A stretch of DNA of 64,000 nt from an uncultured Oceanospirillaceae bacterium (lineage in GTDB: Bacteria; Pseudomonadota; Gammaproteobacteria; Pseudomonadales; Balneatricaceae), in NCBI GenBank assembly GCA_913057435.1, contig CAJXNY010000001.1, positions 186,001 to 250,000 of the forward strand. The letters are read 5' to 3'. Positions 35,178 to 42,062 of this stretch are shown piece by piece; position 1 is the stretch's first letter, and each line of letters starts with the position of its first letter. Both the position numbers and the translations under genes were made by a program. The notes beneath the pieces were generated by a model. It had not been told where the DNA came from. It worked only from the letters and a program-made list of their open reading frames with translations, and did no database searches.

Positions 35178-35856
35178 GCAGCGCCTCCGGGGCCGGGGTG
35201 GCATCCGGGTCAGTCAGCTTGCCACTTTCCAGATGCAGGCGGCGGTTAGCCAGCTGAGCCAGAAAATCGTCATCGTGGGAGATAATAATCATCGCCTGGG
35301 GCAAGCCCTGCAGGGTTTCGATCAGCCGCTGGCGGGCCTGGCTGTCCAGTGCGTTGGTGGGTTCATCCAGCAACAGCACATCGGGTGACATCGCCAGTAC
35401 ACAGGCCAGGGTGATCATCCGCTTCTCACCGCCAGACAGCTGATAAGTAATGCGATCATCAAAGCCCGCCATGCCCAGCTCCGCCAGTGTCTGCTGAGCG
35501 ATGGCGATGGCTTCGCTCTGACTTTTGCCCAGGTTAAGCGGGCCAAAGGCCACATCTTCCAGCACCGTGGGGCAGAACAGCTGGTCATCCGGGTCCTGAA
35601 ACAGAAACCCGGCTCGCGCCCGCACTTCAACGAAATCGGCTTCCTGACGACGGGTCTGGCCGAAGGCGATAATCTCCCCCGCTTTGGCCTTTTTCAGCCC
35701 CACCAGCAGATGAAACAGGGTGGTTTTACCGGCCCCATTGGCCCCGGTCAGCGCCAGTCGATCACCTTTATGCAAGGCAAAATCAACCTTGTCCAGCACC
35801 GGTTCACGCCGAGGGTAGCGGTACGTCAGGCCACGGGTTTGCAGCAGTACGCTCAT
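35170..35856 (-). CDS. cbiO: Cobalt ECF transporter ATPase CbiO
   Basis: About 228 residues from the ATG at 35856, which overlaps the cbiQ stop (ATGA). The ABC ATPase motifs are complete: Walker A (TGANGAGKTTLFHLLVGL), Q-loop (GFLFQDPDDQLFCPTVLEDV, the ECF-type DDQ), signature (LSGGEKRMITLACVLAM), Walker B (DVLLLDEPTNAL) and H-loop (IIISHDDDFL). It drives uptake through CbiMQ. It overlaps the chelatase gene by 8 bp, tying cobalt import to insertion. Confidence 0.94.
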   Translation of the reverse strand: MSVLLQTRGLTYRYPRREPVLDKVDFALHKGDRLALTGANGAGKTTLFHLLVGLKKAKAGEIIAFGQTRRQEADFVEVRARAGFLFQDPDDQLFCPTVLEDVAFGPLNLGKSQSEAIAIAQQTLAELGMAGFDDRITYQLSGGEKRMITLACVLAMSPDVLLLDEPTNALDSQARQRLIETLQGLPQAMIIISHDDDFLAQLANRRLHLESGKLTDPDATPAPEALHG

Positions 35857-36647
35857 AGCCAGTTGGCTCCTGTCAGCAGTGTCAGTATCAGCAGCCAGCC
35901 CAGCCCGCATTGGTAATCGAGCCGTTGCAGCTGCCAGTTATCCAGCAGATAGAAGCGGCCATTAAAGCCGCGGCATTTCATCGCCGCCAGAATACGCTCC
36001 GAGCGCTCCAGCGAATGGATCAGCAACATCCCCACCAGGTAGCCGATGGCTCGCCAGGTGTGACGGTTGGTGCCCATCACAAAGGCCCGTGCCTGCATCG
36101 CCCGGCGCATCCGTTTGTATTCCTGGCCGATCACATCCATATAACGCACGGTGAACAGCAGCAGGTGTACCAGCTTGGCAGGCACCCGCAGGCTGGCCAT
36201 GGCATGGCCCAGGGTGGTGGCCGTCATGGTGCCGACCAGCGACAGCATAATCAGGATGACCGCGTTGCCTTTAAGGGTGATCTGCAGGGCATGTAACAGC
36301 CCCGCCCAGCTGGCACTCAGCCCGGCCAGCTGCAACATCGGCTGCTCCCCGGCGGGCACCGGGGTGGTAAAGGGCAGCATAATGATCAGGAAGATCATAA
36401 ACATGTCCATGGCGATCACCCGGCGCAGGGTGCGTTTTAGCGCCAGTTTCGCCAGCACCGCCATGCTCAGCGCCAGTAGCAGGCCGCTGATCAGCGGGAT
36501 AAAACTGTGCGACAGCACCACCACACTGGCAAACCCGGCGGCCGCCAGAATACGCAGACGCGGGTCCAGCCGGTCGATCAGTGAGGGCTTATGTTTAAGC
36601 TGCTGACCTTTCCATGAGGTGCCGCTGTGTTCCAGCGCCTGGGGCAT
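35853..36647 (-). CDS. cbiQ: Cobalt ECF transporter transmembrane component CbiQ
   Basis: About 264 residues from the ATG at 36647, one base after the preceding stop. It is an EcfT-type membrane protein: LDPRLRILAAAGFASVVVLS at the start, several helices, and the ATPase-coupling Ala-Arg motifs RRAMQARAF and ILAAMKCRGFNGRF (the ARG signature as CRG). It links CbiM to CbiO. Confidence 0.92.
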   Translation of the reverse strand: MPQALEHSGTSWKGQQLKHKPSLIDRLDPRLRILAAAGFASVVVLSHSFIPLISGLLLALSMAVLAKLALKRTLRRVIAMDMFMIFLIIMLPFTTPVPAGEQPMLQLAGLSASWAGLLHALQITLKGNAVILIMLSLVGTMTATTLGHAMASLRVPAKLVHLLLFTVRYMDVIGQEYKRMRRAMQARAFVMGTNRHTWRAIGYLVGMLLIHSLERSERILAAMKCRGFNGRFYLLDNWQLQRLDYQCGLGWLLILTLLTGANWL

Positions 36648-36648
36648 G

Positions 36649-37242
36649 CTAAGCGGCCTCGCTGGAACGCTGTTCAGCGGCTTTACGCTGCTTACGTTCA
36701 CGCAGCATCATCGCCAGTCCACACAGACCGAAGATATAGCCGATACCACCGAGAATATCGCGCAACCCGGCTTTCTCCTTGAATGCTGCCAGTTCTTTAC
36801 GCAACGGTGTCACCTGACGGGCCACGGCTTTTTCGACCACCGCCTGCAGCTGTTTCGCATCGATCGCAACACCGGTTGCAATCGGCACGTTGGCCACCGC
36901 AACAACCGCGGGTGCATCACCGCCGGGCAGATCTTCGGGCAGTTCTTCCACCGGCAAACTCACCTGCAACACATGGCCGGAGCCCATCTCGATGCGAAAG
37001 TGGTGCTCTACCCGCGCCGTAGCATCAAAACGGAACATGCCATCGGCATCGGTTTCGGTTTTGCCCAGCCGTGTGCCATTCACATCGAACACCTCGACCA
37101 GCAAACCCGGCTTGGCGCTGTCGCCATTAGAGAACCCCGCTTCGCCCTCAATCTCGGTGCCGATGGCGTACACCCCACCCACCACATTGTGGGCCAGCGC
37201 AGGCCCGGCCAGCAGGCCGAGTAATAATGTCAGCAGACGCAT
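36649..37242 (-). CDS. NikL/CbiL-like accessory protein of cobalt/nickel ECF transporter
   Basis: 197 residues. A signal peptide (about 1-17, ending ALA) is followed at once by HNVVGGVYAIG, so the mature protein starts with histidine, a possible metal ligand as in other accessory proteins of Co/Ni ECF systems. Next is a carboxypeptidase-regulatory-like beta segment (VFDVNGTRLGKTETDADGMF) and a helical region. One C-terminal membrane helix (ILGGIGYIFGLCGLAMML) ends in a basic tail. It occupies the CbiN position between cbiM and cbiQ. Role in metal capture or coupling is inferred from position and family. Confidence 0.8.
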   Translation of the reverse strand: MRLLTLLLGLLAGPALAHNVVGGVYAIGTEIEGEAGFSNGDSAKPGLLVEVFDVNGTRLGKTETDADGMFRFDATARVEHHFRIEMGSGHVLQVSLPVEELPEDLPGGDAPAVVAVANVPIATGVAIDAKQLQAVVEKAVARQVTPLRKELAAFKEKAGLRDILGGIGYIFGLCGLAMMLRERKQRKAAEQRSSEAA

Positions 37243-37856
37243 TATTCATCCTCCAGCGGGTGCAGAAAATCAGGCCGCACCCGTGCGATCAGCATTATTG
37301 CTGCCGCGGTGACAAAACCTTCCACCACGATAATCGGAATATGCGCCACCAGAGTGGCTTTGGCTGCCAGCCAGAAGGCATCACCGGACAACGCCAGTGA
37401 GCCCGCCACCATAAAGGTGGTCAGCGCCACCGACAACGCGCCGCCGATACCGCCCCAAATTGCCGCACCGCGTGGGGTTTTGCTGCGGATAATACCCGGC
37501 CGACACAGATACCAGACCAGCACCGCAGGCAGAGCGATATTAAAGGTATTCACCCCCAGCACCAGGAAACCACCGAAGCCGAAGAACACCGCCTGCAGTA
37601 TCAACGCCACCAGCAGCGCCGGAAACGCCGCCCAGCCCAGTGCCACACCAATCAGGCCATTCAGAATCAGATGAACACTGGAGAACCCTACCGGCAGGTG
37701 AATATAGGAAGCGACGAAGAACGCCGCCGACAGCACGCCGACCAGTGGCAGGTGATCGTAATCGAGCTTTTTCAGCCCCACGGCAACACCGGCCAGCGCC
37801 AATATAGCACCGCCGATCAGCACTTGTGGTGCCAGGGCACCGTCAACAATATGCAT
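37242..37856 (-). CDS. cbiM: Cobalt ECF transporter substrate-binding membrane component CbiM
   Basis: 204 residues with about six helices. The N-terminus MHIVDGALAPQVL is the CbiM/NikM signature: the free amino terminus and His2 bind Co2+ or Ni2+. HLPVGFSSVHLILNGLIGVALGW is another conserved segment with metal-site histidines. The cobalamin riboswitch and cob genes argue for cobalt rather than nickel. Confidence 0.93.
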   Translation of the reverse strand: MHIVDGALAPQVLIGGAILALAGVAVGLKKLDYDHLPLVGVLSAAFFVASYIHLPVGFSSVHLILNGLIGVALGWAAFPALLVALILQAVFFGFGGFLVLGVNTFNIALPAVLVWYLCRPGIIRSKTPRGAAIWGGIGGALSVALTTFMVAGSLALSGDAFWLAAKATLVAHIPIIVVEGFVTAAAIMLIARVRPDFLHPLEDE

Positions 37857-37868
37857 GGTTTACTCCGG

Positions 37869-38669
37869 TTACTTAACCGCGGTGGCCTGCACCCAGATCA
37901 CCGCATCCTGGGACAGTTCTTTGCCGTTATGTTCTTTCACCGGCCCTACGCCCAGCGCCGCAAAACCCCAATGCCCCGCCTTCGGGATACTGAAATTAAA
38001 GGTGCCGCTGGCATCGGCATAGAGCGTCATAGTAATAAATGCCTGGCCCGGTGGGGTGATCGTCGGCGTGGTCGCAAAGGCGTTCGACTTCATATCCGGC
38101 ACATAGTTGAGGTATTCCACCTCAATCTCAGCAAACGGCACCGGCTGGCCCGCACTTTTCACCACACCGGTAAAGGTGCCACCTTCATAGATCGCATAGG
38201 GCTTAGTGAGTGGCACAATTTCGGCCGCCAGTCCCAGCTCGTCATTCCAGTCAGTCGGCAAGCTGCCAACATTGACGATGGATTTGGTGATCTGCTGAAT
38301 GTATATATCTTCTTCTGTCTCCAGGTACGGCGCGGGTTGCAGGACAAAGATATTATCGCCCAGGCCACGCAGCTTTACCGTTGCCTCATAGGCCGGGCCG
38401 GTGTTTTCACCACTGGTCCACTGAATAGGTTTGAGGCTGTCGAGCAGGTCGGTTTTCTTGCCTTTGCGCACCGAGAAAAACTGCTCCGGCTTATCAACCG
38501 TCATCACGTAGCCGCTGGAAGCGGGATGGGTAAAGGGCAGTTTAAGGGTGATCAGGCCACCGCGCTCACGCAGGGTGTCCGGGGTATACACCATCTGGAA
38601 ATGGGCATTAGCCTGGCTGGAAAGCAGACTGGTGGCCAGCAGGGCTGTGGCGGTCAGTTGTTTAAACAC
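37869..38669 (-). CDS. DUF4198 periplasmic protein, NikK/CbiK-like, first gene of the B12 operon
   Basis: About 266 residues from a GTG at 38669. The frame extends upstream, but at 38669 a proper signal peptide begins (VFKQLTATALLATSLLSSQA) and GGAG lies eight bases before. The mature protein starts with NAHFQMVYTPDTL, typical of DUF4198 proteins that open with a His-containing stretch. DUF4198 proteins with CbiMQO/NikMQO are presumed periplasmic metal-uptake helpers. It is the first coding gene behind the riboswitch, followed after 12 bp by cbiM. A second, distinct DUF4198 protein is at 4.6-5.4 kb. Confidence 0.85.
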   Translation of the reverse strand: MFKQLTATALLATSLLSSQANAHFQMVYTPDTLRERGGLITLKLPFTHPASSGYVMTVDKPEQFFSVRKGKKTDLLDSLKPIQWTSGENTGPAYEATVKLRGLGDNIFVLQPAPYLETEEDIYIQQITKSIVNVGSLPTDWNDELGLAAEIVPLTKPYAIYEGGTFTGVVKSAGQPVPFAEIEVEYLNYVPDMKSNAFATTPTITPPGQAFITMTLYADASGTFNFSIPKAGHWGFAALGVGPVKEHNGKELSQDAVIWVQATAVK

Positions 38670-38794
38670 AAATATTGCTCCGTCTGAGTCTGAAAATACA
38701 GGCGGAGTTGGGGAGGTAAACTGTAATACAGCCAAGCAGATAACACGCAATACTGGCTTGTATTACCGTCAGGTGAAGCCCTCCGCAACACCAT

Positions 38795-38990
38795 AGAACA
38801 CATCACCAGGCTGGTATCCGGACTCATAGGTGAACATCGCTGTTCTGTTACTTCGCCTTCCCATGCCAGCAGCACAGTGACATCTGAAATAACGTGACCC
38901 ATTTACCGTTGCGGGGGCAGTGTCGGGATTCTCGGCCATAACCGGCGAGGCACCAACTTCCCAATCGAAACCGGATGCATCCATATAGCA
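38795..38990 (-). ncRNA. Cobalamin riboswitch
   Basis: On the minus strand, in order: GGGAAGTTGGTGCC (38962-38949), then CCCGACACTGCCCCCGCAAC (about 38928-38909), the conserved CATGGGAAGGCG (about 38864-38853) and the B12-box-like AGTCCGGATACCAGCCTGG (about 38824-38806). These match the AdoCbl riboswitch core in order and spacing. It lies about 125 bp upstream of the GTG start of the first operon gene and should shut off the cobalt-import and B12 genes when cobalamin is plentiful. Confidence 0.94.
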
Positions 38991-39331
38991 TCAGGTCTGT
39001 TCTCTCGCTTGCCATACAAGCGACACCCAGTGAAGCGCGAACGATACCTGGATGTGAACGAAACTGCAATTGAGCTGGGTTGAAGACGGGATGAGTGAAG
39101 CTCATGAACGCCACGGCACAACCCTTACGCCGTTTAACGCCAGAGTTACGGGAGCTCTGCAAACACGATATATGCAAAAGTAATAATATATTGGTGATTC
39201 ACGCCAGAACCTGTCGTGCTCTAATAACATCGCAACATAGCGGAGAACGTCTGGCGACAGATGGATAAGCTGCCCAACCTTGATCACAGGCCAACGCATA
39301 GAAAAGGATAACTTCAGGCGTCACTGTGAAG

Positions 39332-39372
39332 ACTGGCCTTTCGATGAAATCGGCAAGGCCAGCCTTTTTTAC
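39332..39372 (+). terminator. Orphan intrinsic terminator-like hairpin
   Basis: GGCCTT and AAGGCC pair around an inner CGAT-GAA-ATCG hairpin, followed by AGCCTTTTTT. It points in the plus direction, but there is no plus-strand gene upstream of it for several kb, so it may end an unrecognised short transcript. Confidence 0.5.
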
Positions 39373-39403
39373 CCCAACCCACCGGCCAGAGCCCTGGCCA
39401 AGC

Positions 39404-39430
39404 AAAAAAAACCTGACACAGGGTCAGGTT
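39404..39430 (-). terminator. Rho-independent terminator of the CheX-receiver gene
   Basis: On the minus strand AACCTGACCC TGT GTCAGGTT forms a stem followed by TTTTTTT. It lies 23 bp past the stop at 39453. Confidence 0.88.
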
Positions 39431-39452
39431 CCTTAGCGCAACTATTCCAGAC

Positions 39453-40448
39453 TTACACCTTAAGACACTCGCGCAGAATCCCGGGCCCGGTTTCCTGATT
39501 CAGTGGTTTAAAGATAAAGCCGGAGATACCTTTTTTAACAAACTCGTCGACCACCATCTCATCCGTCACCGACGACAACATCACCACCGGCAGGCTTGGC
39601 GAGGAATCACGAATCAGTGACAGTGCTTCGTCACCGTTCATGTGCGTCATCACCACATCCATAATAACGAAATCAATACCGCCCTCGTCCACCAGCTCGA
39701 CCGCCTCAACACCGTCCTGAGCCTCAATAATGTCGCCGTAACCCAGTTCATTAAGAAAACCACGAATTGCCCGGCGAATCAGCACACTGTCGTCAACCAG
39801 CAAAATCTGGCTTTCAAACGGTAAAGGCCGTTCACCTGTATTGGCAACAGCAATGGCTCCAGGTTTATCCTTCGCCTCGGCGAGGGAACTCAACTCCGAC
39901 TGGGGCTGCTGCATGCGGGCATGCTCCAGTGCCTCATAGCTGCCACCACGGACCAGCAGATGGAAGTGATATTCACCAATCCCATTCACCTGGATCGGGA
40001 CGGTAATCACCCGTTTAACGCCAGAGAAATACGGCCTGAGTTCATCCAGTTTGGTGGTAAATACCGGGGCAGAGAAGTTAAACCCCAGACTATGTTTACC
40101 AAGGAAGTCCGTTGCACGCCCTACAATGGTATTGCCCCACTCTGCCAGCGCTTTACCCAGCTCTTCATCTACTTCAGTATGCTCATGCATATCACCCAGC
40201 ATCGAGTGAGCCACATCATTACCAATGGCCACGGCGGTATCCAGATGGTGATGCATCACGATCGCCCCCTCCAGACTGCCACGAATTTCAGCACAGACAG
40301 CATAGCCACGAAACGTAAAACGGTCCGCCTGGTCCATAAAGGGCGCACCCGCCTGCCCCTGACGAGACGTCATATCTCGTAAACTGGCAATAGATTCGCG
40401 GACAAAGGGATGAAGGGCTATTTTGAAAATCGTCTCAACGGACATCAT
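39453..40448 (-). CDS. CheX-like phosphatase domain fused to a receiver domain
   Basis: About 331 residues from the ATG pair at 40448/40445 behind AAGGA; the open frame further upstream has no start signal. The N-terminal half (to about 160) looks like CheX/CheC: RGYAVCAEIRGSLEGAIVMH, then the phosphatase-type ELGKALAEWGNTIVGRATDF with Glu-Asn spacing. The C-terminal receiver (about 210-325) has LLVDDSVLIRRAI, the phosphorylatable Asp in FVIMDVVMTHMNGDEAL, Ser-Ser in MLSSVTD and Lys in FIFKPL. A stand-alone signalling protein that may both bind phospho-CheY-type partners and be phosphorylated. No chemotaxis genes lie nearby. Confidence 0.85.
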   Translation of the reverse strand: MMSVETIFKIALHPFVRESIASLRDMTSRQGQAGAPFMDQADRFTFRGYAVCAEIRGSLEGAIVMHHHLDTAVAIGNDVAHSMLGDMHEHTEVDEELGKALAEWGNTIVGRATDFLGKHSLGFNFSAPVFTTKLDELRPYFSGVKRVITVPIQVNGIGEYHFHLLVRGGSYEALEHARMQQPQSELSSLAEAKDKPGAIAVANTGERPLPFESQILLVDDSVLIRRAIRGFLNELGYGDIIEAQDGVEAVELVDEGGIDFVIMDVVMTHMNGDEALSLIRDSSPSLPVVMLSSVTDEMVVDEFVKKGISGFIFKPLNQETGPGILRECLKV

Positions 40449-40708
40449 GCATTCCTTGCTAGCAGGGTTCACGTTATTGGGCGCAACGCTACCATCCAGA
40501 TTCGAGAAAGCCAAGACTCTGACTCAAACTAATAACATATAAGGCACGCCGGGTTTATTAACAGTGCCAGTAGTATCCAGGTGGACCGTTCCTAGCAGAA
40601 CCAGGCACCGATAGGTAGGCTTAGCCAAAAAAGTCTACTCAAAACACCGTACCCGCGGGTTTAACAACAACCCGCACGTTACATATTTATACATTGGCCG
40701 GAGCCCGA

Positions 40709-41761
40709 CTAATTTCGGTTATTAGCGACCTTAAGCAGTTTTTTCCGATAAATACTGATTGAATGGTCCGTCAGGGGCTTCTTCCATGGCAGGCTTTTAA
40801 TTACTAACGCTTTCATTCGGAAAAACCAGCTCACCGAGTACAACAACTCCACTTCGTCGTAATTATTGTTCTGGCAATTGGTCAGGTAACGCATATTACC
40901 GCCGTGTAAATAGCCACCAAAGCGCGTCAGTAACACATTCCGCGTTTTCTCACCCACCATTGGCACCAGTTTCACCGCTGCGCTGACGACAGAAATCGAC
41001 TCTTCGCCTGGTGGCATCATGGTCACGCAGTCTGCTGCATTAACCAGTCGGTAGAGCGGAGTTTTGATATTGGATACCCACTCCTGATTCCCCACCCGCG
41101 GTGAACCGAAGGTATAGCAAGCCGCAATTCCACCCGGGTACTCCAGCCGCTTGGCAGCAATGGTGGCCAGCGCACCGCCAAGGCTATGGCCGGTGATAAA
41201 CAGCGGCTTTCTGATCTCATCCATGGAGTCCAGATACGTCTGAATATCAAATGACACTTCTTCGTAGGCTTCTTTGAAGCCGCTATGCACCTTACCGCCA
41301 CTTTCACAGCGGGTAGAGGTCGCTTTGGTATCTGACTTAATGTCTTTGATACTGGTGGACTCAGTTCCCCTGAATGCCAGCGCAATCAAATTATCATTTT
41401 CGACAATGATGGCCTGGGTGCCATTAGAGTCGAACGTCTTGATCAGTTTCATTCCCAGAAATGAAAGTTCAGCCTCCAGCTTTTCTTTCTCTTCCTCGGG
41501 GTCATACCCCACCATCTCGATCATTTTAATTAATGAAGAAGCTTTCTTTTTTTCTATTAAGCCTGTGATGACCTTAGCCAGCTCTTCCTGAGACTGGTTT
41601 GCAAACATAGGATTAAACTTCAGATACGCCAGTTCAGACAAACATGCCATCAACCAGGCAGAACGATCACTATATGCCTGTCGATAAGCAGGTGTGCGCT
41701 TACTAATCAAAGCATCTATTGTTCCAAGATCTTCCTTTGAATTTGCCAATATATTTTTCAC
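40709..41761 (-). CDS. Class 3 lipase family protein
   Basis: 350 residues from a GTG at 41761 with a strong GGAGG five bases upstream. A lipase_3 alpha/beta-hydrolase core is clear: LIALAFRGTES, KVHSGFKEAYEEV, nucleophile elbow ITGHSLGGALATIAA (Ser near residue 190), YTFGSPRVGNQEW and the Asp in VNAADCVTMMPP; the His is likely in YLHGG. The N-terminal 110 residues are helical with a Lys/Glu-rich stretch. There is no signal peptide, so it is cytosolic or surface-associated by other means. It probably hydrolyses acylglycerols or related esters. It is divergent from the DyP-GRE gene, with about 300 bp between. Confidence 0.9.
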   Translation of the reverse strand: MKNILANSKEDLGTIDALISKRTPAYRQAYSDRSAWLMACLSELAYLKFNPMFANQSQEELAKVITGLIEKKKASSLIKMIEMVGYDPEEEKEKLEAELSFLGMKLIKTFDSNGTQAIIVENDNLIALAFRGTESTSIKDIKSDTKATSTRCESGGKVHSGFKEAYEEVSFDIQTYLDSMDEIRKPLFITGHSLGGALATIAAKRLEYPGGIAACYTFGSPRVGNQEWVSNIKTPLYRLVNAADCVTMMPPGEESISVVSAAVKLVPMVGEKTRNVLLTRFGGYLHGGNMRYLTNCQNNNYDEVELLYSVSWFFRMKALVIKSLPWKKPLTDHSISIYRKKLLKVANNRN

Positions 41762-42062
41762 TGTACCCTCCGGTCCGTTTCAGCAGTTTGAAAAATGTCG
41801 TTTAGCATGCCCCTTTTCAGGGGGGGCGTCACCTTGTTATCACTTAAATCGCAGGGTAAAGCAGCAACCCTTTTGGCTAAGAAAGTTCATCGCATTTGAT
41901 AACCTCGATCATAACTGCACACGATAATGCTTGCCTGTTCACTCAGTTATTGATGGACTGATTATCGACGCGTCCGGGGGCACCCTGGCAAGGGCCTGGC
42001 TGACAGATCAGCAGCTTTCAGACACCTGAAACAAAATGGATATAGATAGAAGGATCGGTAAC

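Larger units (their letters stand above)
38991..39452. other. Non-coding gap with two hairpins
   Basis: No gene is supported. The leftmost part should hold the promoter feeding the riboswitch on the minus strand. Two hairpins with T-runs lie at 39332-39372 (plus orientation) and 39404-39430 (minus orientation). Confidence 0.5.

Noticed and set aside
37671-38687. 338-codon open frame on the plus strand
   Set aside because: Antisense to cbiM and the DUF4198 gene; no ribosome site or family pattern.
38848-39177. Open frame on the minus strand across the riboswitch
   Set aside because: The nucleotide sequence matches the cobalamin riboswitch core, which explains its conservation; not protein-coding.
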